A stretch of DNA of 64,000 nucleotides from Yamagishiella unicocca (lineage: Eukaryota; Chlorophyta; Chlorophyceae; Chlamydomonadales; Volvocaceae): contig BDSL01000076.1 of the NCBI GenBank assembly GCA_003116995.1, positions 434,001-498,000 on the forward strand, read 5' to 3'. The position numbers and the translations under genes are program-made. Positions 19,401 through 25,674 of this stretch are shown here, piece after piece; position 1 is the first letter of the stretch, and every line of letters begins with the position of its first letter. The notes below the pieces were generated by a model that saw only the letters and a list, made by a program, of their open reading frames with translations, was not told the origin of the DNA and searched no databases.

Positions 19401-22077
19401 GGTTGTTGGTGGCGTGGATGCCGCAGAACCCGTACAGTGGGAGCTGAGCTTCACGATACGCGCGCACTGGCGCAGGCGGGGGCCACGGGATTGGGTTCGG
19501 GGGCGTTCCAGGTGGGGGTGGGGGTAGGGCTCGGGTTTGGTTTCGGGCTGCCTGTGGTGCGGCCGGCCTATGTGCCCCGTATGCCCCACGGAGCGGTGTA
19601 TTCATGTGTGTCAGCATTGCGTTACAGTATGTGGGCACATGTGGCGGGTCAGTGTGGCTGCCTCCCAGAAGGTTATTGACGGCACGGGTCATGCAGCGTT
19701 GCCGCCATTGCTTTTCATGGTAGAGTGGTGTGCCGTTCGCAGGGGGGATCGGCGGGGGCCACTGGGTGGGTTGCGGCGGGCGAGGGGGTTCATTTGGCCG
19801 TGTTGTAGCGTTGGCAGGTGTGGCATCATCTCCCCCCCTTAGTTTGGCGTCTGCGGCAGGTGTATTCGTTTTATGGTTGTCGGCGGGGGTCTGTGCGTGT
19901 TGCGGTTTTGCGTTGATTACTGTGGCTGCGGAGGTCTCGTTTTTCCTCGAGGGGTACAGTATGGCGAGTGTTCGGATCCCTACAAGTGCGGTTGGTGCTA
20001 TGGTTAACGTGGGGTTGGTTGGCTCGGTTATCCGCAGCCGGTACACGTAGCAGAAAGTGAGAGCACCAAGCAGCATTACTGTAAGAATTTTGGGCTTGCT
20101 GTACACCCTCCTGGCTGCCTGGATGAGCTGCCTACCCAGTACCCGTGCAGCGGGGATCACTGTTGAGCTGACTAGTGGGGTGAGTGGGATAACCACCCAC
20201 AGAAGCAGGGCGGTTGCCCCCACTAGGGGGATGGAGCACCCGATCAGCGGGCTGGCACATGCCACGAGGGCAGTGGGGAATAATGATGCAGCCGCGACTC
20301 CTGCGGCATTAAGTGCTGTTGGAATTGTATTGTTACTCAGGTTCCATCGCCAGGCAATTTGAGTTTTGGTGTATAGGTGGTACACACCCGCTATGGCCAC
20401 GGCGGCCGTCATCAGCCAAATTGTCGTCGCTATTAGGTATTGGGCGACGTACGCTGTCCAGTACACTGTAAAGTAGGCTGCCCATGTCACAGACTTAAAG
20501 GGTCGGGCTAAGGAGTTTGCGATGACACTCAGCCGTTGCCTTGCAACATGGCTTGCATGGGTGGCTGGCATGCTGGGGTCTGGGCCCGTTACATACGTTT
20601 CTGCGAGGTGTTTGGTTGCCTGCTGCATCGTTATGTCAGGGATACTCCTGCGGTACAGAGTCGCTTCTATGCTGCAGCATTCGTAGGCCTGCTGCCTATC
20701 CTCGCCCCAGTAGGGTGAGAGCCATAACTTCCTTCCAGGTTCCATTTGCCCATACTTCAAAAGTGTTTCGGTTCCCCCCAGGGGCATTGCTATGAGTGCA
20801 CGTAAAAGCGACTGCAGGCCCGGACTCAATAACCTATGAGCTCCTGACTGGTTAATCCCAACATTAACATGCGGGTACAGCAGAGGAACAACCACAGTCC
20901 GATTCCAGGTGTGGTCCATTTGGCGGACAAGTAAATTATAGTTGGTTTGCAGGTAGGTATCTGCTTCTGGGCATGGTGGGCCCGCTTGTACGGGTTGGTA
21001 CTTCGTGCACTTTCTTGCCGGTAGTGCCACGGGGGGCATCGGTGCAATGTTATGTATACTTTTATTAGCCAGTATGCATATTGCGAGGTCAGGATGCTTG
21101 GTCTGAGTCGGTGTAGGTGAATGTCTTCTTCCGAATTGGAGCTGGTGCATGTCGCTCGGTTCGGGCGGCGCCAGCTGCGTGGGCCAGCATTTGTCTAAAT
21201 CTCTGGTTGGCTTCTCGGCTGGCTTGCTGGAGACATGTTTCTTAAGGTTCGGGGTCCAAATGTGCGGGAATGACCGTGCGCATGCCTGTTTCTTCAGGGG
21301 CGGTGCGCTAGTCTGGGCGTGCTGGGCTGAAACGTATATGGAAACTGATTCATGATGTTTCAAATGTTCGTATGGGGCTGGGTCTTCTCGGCTGGGAGCA
21401 TGTTCTGCCGAACGAGTCGCGATACTGGTGCCGGCATACTGCCTGCTCTTGCTGCTGCCTGATATACATGTATGTATGGCTTGTGATTGCTGTGTTGCCA
21501 GGCTCGCTGGGTGGCTACCATGCTGCGTCGGTAGGCATTCAGGCGCCCGGGATACTCGGCAACTGCTGTCACTGGCTGGTGGGCTATATTGCGTGAGATG
21601 TATGGGTTGATCTGCTATGCAGGTGAGCTTGCTGTGTTCCTTGAATGGCCAGACCGGCCGGTCGGTGTCTATAGGACACTGTTGCTGTTCGAGTGCGGAA
21701 TAGGTGCTATTTACATACATCTCTTTTCTGTCACAGCTGTTTCGTGGGCTGCCGGTGCCGAATGCTTCGGACATGGTAGCATCGCTCGGGGGGTGTCCTT
21801 GCGGACGAGTCGGGTGTGACCGGCGAGCCGCATTCACCACCAGTTGGTTCCCTTTAATCGGCTTTCGTCTTCGGCAGGTCGGGCCCATGGCCAGGCCGGT
21901 TTCCCGGACAACTGGCTCACCCTTCCACCTTACTACGGCCCGGGACTGGTGTGCGGTGCCAAACCTGGACAGCGTTAGCACAAGCAGGCATAGCAAATAT
22001 TGTAGCCTGCTAGCATTAATCCATCCTTCCAACTTGCGCGACTGACCTGTCGCGTGACTCCCCTTTGCTGCAGCCAT
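10432..22077 (-). CDS. Dualen-like polyprotein, 3,881 aa
   Basis: A single ATG-started ORF (ATG at 22075-22077, stop TAA). Approximate residues: 24-45 hydrophobic, signal-like (LQYLLCLLVLTL); 530-710 several predicted membrane segments; ~796 CMTRAVNNLLGG and ~884 FCGIHATNNLLG, two Josephin-like cysteine-protease modules, the second followed by a VHTYAVKREGNNW block with the expected His; ~1296 APE-type endonuclease (THNVRGLYNKLE, ETKLG, SGDFNAV); ~1950-2260 reverse transcriptase with YADD at ~2179; 2500-3250 long region of unknown role; ~3391 RNase H (WTDGS, RAELAAI, ATDS, HVRSHTGLHGNDMAD); ~3646 CPLC...H...C finger; ~3741 PD-(D/E)XK-type nuclease (RPDIMFI, then IIEVGY). APE plus restriction-like nuclease in one protein is the Dualen hallmark. 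It would copy its RNA at nicked DNA. The membrane and protease modules are unexpected and their role is unknown. Confidence 0.93.
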   Translation of the reverse strand: MAAAKGSHATGQSRKLEGWINASRLQYLLCLLVLTLSRFGTAHQSRAVVRWKGEPVVRETGLAMGPTCRRRKPIKGNQLVVNAARRSHPTRPQGHPPSDATMSEAFGTGSPRNSCDRKEMYVNSTYSALEQQQCPIDTDRPVWPFKEHSKLTCIADQPIHLTQYSPPASDSSCRVSRAPECLPTQHGSHPASLATQQSQAIHTCISGSSKSRQYAGTSIATRSAEHAPSREDPAPYEHLKHHESVSIYVSAQHAQTSAPPLKKQACARSFPHIWTPNLKKHVSSKPAEKPTRDLDKCWPTQLAPPEPSDMHQLQFGRRHSPTPTQTKHPDLAICILANKSIHNIAPMPPVALPARKCTKYQPVQAGPPCPEADTYLQTNYNLLVRQMDHTWNRTVVVPLLYPHVNVGINQSGAHRLLSPGLQSLLRALIAMPLGGTETLLKYGQMEPGRKLWLSPYWGEDRQQAYECCSIEATLYRRSIPDITMQQATKHLAETYVTGPDPSMPATHASHVARQRLSVIANSLARPFKSVTWAAYFTVYWTAYVAQYLIATTIWLMTAAVAIAGVYHLYTKTQIAWRWNLSNNTIPTALNAAGVAAASLFPTALVACASPLIGCSIPLVGATALLLWVVIPLTPLVSSTVIPAARVLGRQLIQAARRVYSKPKILTVMLLGALTFCYVYRLRITEPTNPTLTIAPTALVGIRTLAILYPSRKNETSAATVINAKPQHAQTPADNHKTNTPAADAKLRGGDDATPANATTRPNEPPRPPQPTQWPPPIPPANGTPLYHEKQWRQRCMTRAVNNLLGGSHTDPPHVPTYCNAMLTHMNTPLRGAYGAHRPAAPQAARNQTRALPPPPPGTPPNPIPWPPPAPVRAYREAQLPLYGFCGIHATNNLLGWKCLDGYHVLRYCESTLAHLTAQNSHNHPTPEIAQLANAWSTCYRPNGYFSEYAINHYLANCSTIAGQADRHLILRRVNTLPPPRPTKEQILGMLPQPARNLGFTVHGEVHTYAVKREGNNWTKIESLSEGRRDMSAENWSCIKGTLYYLDTHERHEHNPETGPLADVPAPPASQHPLPDPAHEIPHTDPSGDNVRHAQYDGGTPANGTTDQPPGTQRRRAAERRNPSVTVRWAVGGEFLMVGDTLSGPDANAGIHQLMRNQTDMEPTERIPPRAEAPAKRRKRQPPANPPPNDANTAIHKQPHTIMNYLAALTGGRAREHPEQQAAPNQTQPPERSPERRNNQTAAGETVTQGAAQANQQAPPGAQNTEETRPRVPTTPLEPPNDAAPPGTWPPQSLHLVTHNVRGLYNKLETVLCNVREWNADIIVLTETKLGHRTDWLRRVMQAEHAGYRIYSSSKPWTGDPRQRAAGVLVAVADKYSRMNATTPIQPPKRLAGYISHCVIATPRSIPLHVIGVYCPEDTHIRDAIYSYCAGVTAAVAAAGNHLIISGDFNAVLHPNERSTNTMDTADRQHSAFALANHLEPIQAPGTGRQMSYTQLQHETATHRSRIDDILLNAPLRVAVLNRGTGPTTANPTPRPTEMITVAGGSFDHNPVHARLPIANMRLWEARGPTPRTQNTETRPVPPSWKDVVLPIPAAALQKATNTMRASLTTATAALMAKLRPAKWEIEAALAAHTSMATATGAQPTTAEELAAQLSTSTAIQETNVDTLAAELQGILDGALTTLLDCCPRKPPQTGKKHAPRKTSRQIKKLYTQHKQLKELYETELNDTIGARHPAQPATPAGQTRRTPSQADQRPTDRPGSPTPRRRTTNTSAIRMPTPRPPRRAHTRTTGLLAQIREVGIALHLLVRKETQNNVTKARNRFRHRLTTKARQAHKEIFTSAQGERGIPAVQHPTSKELCTDADTILEAIHTYYQDQAVAVTGPRTGLYRPEEVQRRYPFLPGPTTTDPFTLHSPKDPRSHSLLASIADPTNFQTCLTHLSRNKAPGPDGIPNELLKALPAEVHAAMHDLMLVMWVKAETPREWTTSTTVLLPKPGDPTTLNNYRPIALANTTYKLWTSLLTVAIGDAAAALNLFSEAQEGFLAYRNTERQILNLIHAIEDSALTRQDLYAAYIDFSSAFNTISHDLLLQVMWDLGLPEDLILVIRNLYSQARTAVRTEHGTTNPIHIERGTVQGDTLSPVLFIIFIEPMLRWLHAGGRGYHYGCLDKNENIRYNCSSAAYADDLAVLATNPQDLQTQCDKISQYAAWAGMKVNNKKCAVTGILHKRAGHDKSIKGPTCERTLKSILCDKIKIGGKLVPYTPPTDPYKYLGVNVTLTLNWGPHLRYVSQAVTEKGTQLLSCMASPDQRLRVLQTCIQSVVAYSFPTMAYTPNDIRMLDAMIARIAKKCYYITPSFPTRAILHPAEMYGLGVGSLLPTYVQRSTRALVLALNDPGRLGVVTRAMLKLQHDYAGPQPMHRLAGASCYYVTLKQLSLARESGIAITAAGQPYAPEINTLYEAVQLARGRADAQLPLPYRYVMPLVELGLDLQSLVDQNTGAHLITSAELQNLFINKNRIQHRHKVALNRLSLALSAHCDPLERCKDMDPKRYASAAPLGDRRLRRIPDVPAFAGLLSKSRVPNAAVMPSMDPHTLRTHRGVVPGEHGGRRPQIAPMPEATGAQYPRHGIAVNPTPNGPRGTDHQDPPSPQQETSRRGRKRKGVTARQEELIAKSTRCDNNKTRTAKARIHDVPALVQLHAEEEGKPATQWARLWAGTDDDVAAFWRAVLEDMRPHVKSLGRRQQLTQTHAPQLRLTDRDGDEGRWDADPIHEPTDAEGIPLLNTADIHEALPPLAEAATPQAARPLGEPWEPWRVARAQILADQIPWPGMGDTTAEHQLTYDLYRDTEVISEVVAGPFTVRHTTTAAATKKARKQANRKRRHADNHPERQDDDPATTQGASSHETQYTVAWPHSIIPLSVLRAYVRQGYTYESVQEVQDELGPHLDKYFRKVTWKTSNMALWNLERDPNFPAALQRYKAARNTPRDPRPTRPAPARDQSLTNAQKQGRWDPPDEHAATRKRTLRGNTTINTISQNPYLDVYPPGRYTIQLGTRAPLATSLVAGTEYTAHVYDPRGVCVGRLTAARLHLLRARWQHMKDRTPELHCSLTAQGGFEEDVARLLHRSQAGADGRKGKSTPRSETTLNVSLSGHLVSALRNLQAGHVTERFASPLNSLGAADCYFSRHSEDQLFGACTEGYSHRFTGLSMAHPDPTPESAKRALGWAIASAETVATSPEPTVTLIALPYDRTGPYTHLTESALVHRLAQLWDGDLSSLTTGDGTASSAPRYARGIDILLVANSAGLEAFNNCAWKQLRTTLMQSGDGVKQLAPTRIEQKQGESDKHWCCWRARKRAKELRAQPPSAPTLTVCIAATDAHERPIRTDFPATLGLQYDADSITWTDGSCLKPDEEGGPQRTGAAYYKAGKTTHVNPNGIDYTNTIQRAELAAIRAALADPEVQEQHRATIATDSIASLYLIRRAINAPEKLHISKHRALLLSIVDLLRNYAEAGTKIQLLHVRSHTGLHGNDMADAGATATASGEVAADIIEEAENEGYRHIHWAARSRDTCFVSDLNRGLLKHLPSETYGGYSNDPESTARWREAAPELSARFSNAYLTTHRMGHWLTKQVLYARYGYLYNARLKQLYGRGGDGKCPLCRHSREGPTTDSGSHILGGCRHKTMVGAYINRHNSAVRAVAACLHNGNKGGGLMVMDAGRAEELPEYCAGNRPPLWMFTETDRRDPNVSKMRPDIMFIPNLPGNRIPRNATTCRLPGPKNQYPVYIIEVGYTSDLNHSDKCTEKTIQHKKLSDALERAGWTVHYTRNEVITLGATGTIPNTVKPLLQTLGASAEQANKCCLHLHQHAVVSAGAIIKNRRVLENGPQQGARGVG

Positions 22078-22156
22078 AGAGCAAACTGCAGGGCCTTAAG
22101 GGAATTGTATTGTATATAGAACCAACTCGAAGGATTATAGGAAAGCCGTCCTGAGC

Positions 22157-22169
22157 CGTCAGTAGCTAG
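22157..22169. repeat. Target-site duplication of Dualen-like element (right)
   Basis: CGTCAGTAGCTAG flanking the 5' end of the element; matches 10296-10308 base for base. Confidence 0.93.
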
Positions 22170-23952
22170 CAGTAGTAGGCACGCGCGGGATGAACGGGAT
22201 GGATGAATGAACGAACGGGCGGGCTTTATCAATTGGCGCCAGGGCATGCGTGCACACAACGTTCGTGTGTGTATGTGAATCGTGTCGAAACGCAGTGAGT
22301 TCTTAGTGAGTTCTCACTTCGTCCGCATCGGTATCTCCGCCTAGGCACCATGCATGTAGTCGGGCTTCAGCTGTGCGCGCGCGCAGGCACGCGCGTGGAT
22401 TTTCTACCTACCGCCCGCCTCGCGCGAGGATGTCAAACATGAATAGTGGAATTTGCAGTCAAGCAAATCGAGGTGCGTGAATGAACATGTGGCAACTGCA
22501 TTGAACTCCCATTAGGAATGGATGTCGCTCGATCGTGCTGGAACGAACAAACACCGATCGAAGGGGGCTTTCGCACTGTTGGATCGATTATCCATACATG
22601 CGGTTGCGCCCTGACGGACAGGCGCGCACGCACATAGCGTGGGGAAGCGCTTCCACTGGGGACGTTACTTCGTCGTCGCCTGAATGTGCCTTTGTAGCAC
22701 GCACATTGTAGTAAGTGCCTTAATGAGCGAAGCCGTTGGCACATTTACGTTCGAACTGCCATCCTTCACAGCGTTACCGTTTGTTTCGGCAAAGCTCTGG
22801 CAATGCTCTAGCGTTCCAGCAGTGGCAACGCTGCCCAGCGCTGCCCGCGGGTACCAGCCAAAGTAAGAGAGTACTTAATGTATTTCTGGCCTTCTACGAG
22901 TAAGGATATCACCAGGTTCGGCCGTAAAACGAAAGTCAACACCCTGCCTACACCGTTTGCTTGCGTACGCTCGCTCGTGCCAACGCTCGCTCGCGCCAAA
23001 GCATAGGAAATGACTAGAAACGGCGCAAATATCGGCTGTTCCTTTGCAAATGTTTGCGAATAAATGTCAATTTGCGACGTGGGCAAATACGCCGAATTTT
23101 TGCAAATGGCCCAGTTGGTTCGCAACCAATTCGCACTAATTCGCACCAATTCGCCGGGACCGACGAGCACTGCGATACCGCCAAATATTACCACATGTGA
23201 GCTGACCCTAATAGTCCATCGCAAGCGGGCTCGAGCCGTTCACATAACATCCTTCTGGCCGAGCGCCTAGCTTGACGTGGATGGATGTATACGCTTAGTG
23301 CGTGCGTGGCATTGGCATTTCTTAAATAAGGAAGTTACGTGGTTCAACCTAAGGCGCCGATTGCTGATGTGCTCAGAGCTAAGTCGTCAATTACGTGGAT
23401 CCTGCTGACAGCAGCAGCTCGCCCGCCATTGGCGGCCGTCATGAGCGCGCTGAACTACGCTACCAAGCAGTAAACATTTGCGTCCAAAATACTAAAACTA
23501 AATGAGGACATAACGCGTTTTGACAAGGTACAACGAGACCTTGCTTGCTTGCCACCATCGACCGATCGAGGCCAACGCACGACTGCAGCCACGTAGCTGC
23601 ACGTAGCTGCCTCGGGACTAACCGATGCCGTCCCGTTACTTCGTACAAAGTACGCCACATCCCGTGCGTTCTTTATTCCGTGCGTTGTGAATAATATTTT
23701 TCCGTGCCTTACTCCGCATAGGGTATAAAATGGTCGTCCGGTCAAATCCATAAGTAGTACCATTCTATCTCTTTGTTATCGCCTATGCAATTTGCTTCAA
23801 GTCCGGAATTATTGCCGCCCGGTTACCGCATACCGACGCCTTCAGCTGACAAGTTGCTTGGGAAGGTCTAGCTAGGTACCTGCTGCTAGGTACCTGCTGC
23901 TAGGTACCTGCTGCTGCTGCTTCTTGCTCGCTCGCTCACAACACGCAGCAGG
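22170..23952 (+). other. Upstream region of Cys-rich gene copy 1
   Basis: Part of the duplicated unit, matching ~36833-38615. It holds short tandem AATTCGCAC/CAATTCGC-like repeats (around 23110-23155) and a TATA box at 23723. No second gene is recognisable. Conservation between the copies here may be due only to the recent duplication. Confidence 0.5.
23723..23730 (+). promoter_or_regulatory. TATA box, Cys-rich gene copy 1
   Basis: GGGTATAAAATGGTCG occurs 230 bp before the ATG and is conserved in the second copy at the equivalent place. This is the likely core promoter of the Cys-rich gene. Confidence 0.6.
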
Positions 23953-25347
23953 ATGGGGCGTTATAACGCCGGTGGCTTTCTACTGCTGCTTCTGTTTTGT
24001 GCCATCACAATAAGCGTCGTCAGTACCGCTACTGCAAGTAAGCCAGCAGCGGATGTATGTCAGCCACTTACGTAGTTTCGCGAGTGTTACCGCCACGTCA
24101 CCATAGATGATCACTTATCACCACATTTTCGAAGGCCCTGAACTGGCGTGGTGTTGTTGCTGTTATTTGTTTGTACAACTCTGCAATGTCGAAGTGCAAT
24201 GACAATCATGATGGGAATGCCGCCGCAGGTGCTCCTTCGCTCCAGCAGCAGCAGCCGGGTGTCACCACCATTACCACAACCACGACCGTTGTCACGCATA
24301 CAGCAGATGCTCCGACTGATACAGCGGCGGCAGCCCATCAGCGACCCTCTGTATCAGCCAGTACTAACCATACTTCTGAAGAGTCAGTTGAGGGCATTAT
24401 GGGCTGCTTATCTTTCGTGGGCAAGTGTGGCAAATCTATTTACCAGGCCTACAAGACACACAGCTTCGACCCTATGCTGGCATGCGCGTCGATGGCTGTG
24501 ATCTGTGAATGCGGGTCCTCTTTCCCAGCGCCGATTTCAACCTTCGTCGGTTTGTTCTGCGCCAACCACAAGAACAAATTGTTTCTTGGGTCTGGTAATC
24601 TTACCGCTCTGGAAGGTACGTACGTATGCGCCGCTGCGATAGCAATAGGGTGATAGTAATAGCAGCTCTGCCTATCTATGTCGTCTACACGAGCGACTTC
24701 GTCATTGCTAATAATTTAGTAGTTATAAATGCGTTTTCCTCCGTCGCTTGCCTCAATACATGCGTCAGTAGTGTACGTACCCGTAAGCATGCATGTTCGT
24801 TCCCATCTTTGATATACGTACTTCCGTCCCACGCAATCTACGCATCAAGCAACAGCCACCCAAATAGACAGGTTGCCAGGGTTGGTGTGATGATTGGCTG
24901 GGGTTGGCCGTGGGGTTGGCTGGCTGCACTGTACCGGTATGCATGTCACATGCAAAACCCTATTATATACTATCCAACGTCCTGAACGAAATTCCCCTCG
25001 CTCCGTCAATGGCGAACGCAGGCGGCTGTCCCGCTGGCTATGACCGGATCCCGGCCGATGGGCAGTGGTGCTACTCTCGTCTCTGCCCTCCAGGCTTCAG
25101 CGTCATCAAGTCTGACAGGGAGGACGAGCAGAAGCGGTGCTGGCGCGACTGCGACCTTGGTTGGGAAGACCGTGGCAACAGCTGCGTCCTCAGCGCCAAC
25201 AACTACGGCAAGGGCTGCTGCTGCACTGTCTGGGGTTGCTGCGGCTGCAATATTACCTACACTGATGGTGGATGCTTCTGCTGGAGGTCCCAGCAAAACA
25301 TAGTCAAGGAGTCCTTCACTCGCGTGACCACCCCAGTAACGCTTTAG
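23953..25347 (+). CDS. Secreted Cys-rich protein, duplicate copy 1 (265 aa)
   Basis: Three exons join in phase: 23953-24037, 24229-24615 and 25022-25347. Exon 1 encodes a signal peptide (MGRYNAGGFLLLLLF...). Exon 2 has a Thr-rich stretch (TTITTTTTVV) and a domain with CLSFVGKCG, CASMAVICECGSS and a final FC. Exon 3 has 14 cysteines in 107 residues, including CPAGYDRI, CYSRLCPPGF, CWRDCDLGW and a GCCC...GCCGC cluster. The protein is probably exported and disulphide-rich; I recognise no named family. A near-identical paralogue is at 38616-39995 and a pseudogene at 34960-36010. A chromovirus sits four bases past the stop codon, so the native 3' UTR and poly(A) signal are displaced by 5.4 kb. Expression of this copy may depend on signals in the LTR. 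Confidence 0.75.
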
Positions 25348-25350
25348 GAT
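25346..25350. repeat. Target-site duplication of chromovirus (left)
   Basis: AGGAT, repeated at 30777-30781. It overlaps the last two bases of the TAG stop codon of the upstream gene. Copy 2 has one AGGAT followed directly by GATAACTAC. Confidence 0.92.
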
Positions 25351-25674
25351 TGTTGTAGGCTAAAGTCCAACTGCTGGGGGCAGTCAGAACTACCGTTTAG
25401 AGAAACAGCAAGTGTTTAAGAACACTGACAGTGCTGTAGCAGTACGACAGCCGGCTCAGTGGGTAACGACAGACCGTTAGACCCAGTTCTCCAAACGATG
25501 CAGAAACAGTCAGCCCAGGACAGATTCCCAACTGTGACAGATTCACAGTTCCAGTCTGTAACGGCAGAGTTACAGCCTTCAGAGACGTACGTCAGTAGTG
25601 TACGTCGAACAGGCAGAATTGGCGGGAAACAGATCATTGTCGCCATCACGTTAAGTCCAGAACGTGATACAACA
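25351..25674 (-). repeat. 3' LTR of chromovirus
   Basis: 324 bp, matching 30453-30776 with no difference that I can see by eye. The last eight codons of pol and its stop codon (25651-25653) lie inside it. Confidence 0.93.

Larger units (their letters stand above)
10309..22156 (-). mobile_element. Full-length Dualen/RandI-like non-LTR retrotransposon
   Basis: The element is 11,848 bp on the minus strand, bounded by 13-bp direct repeats CGTCAGTAGCTAG at 10296-10308 and 22157-22169. The second duplication copy has that site only once (around 36820), proving the insertion. In element orientation it has a 79-bp 5' leader, one ORF of 3,881 codons, a ~100-bp 3' UTR and an (ATT)n tail at 10327-10309. 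The order APE endonuclease, reverse transcriptase, RNase H, Cys/His finger, restriction-like endonuclease is that of the Dualen (RandI) clade known from Chlamydomonas. Intact ends and an uninterrupted ORF suggest recent insertion and possible autonomy. Confidence 0.93.
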
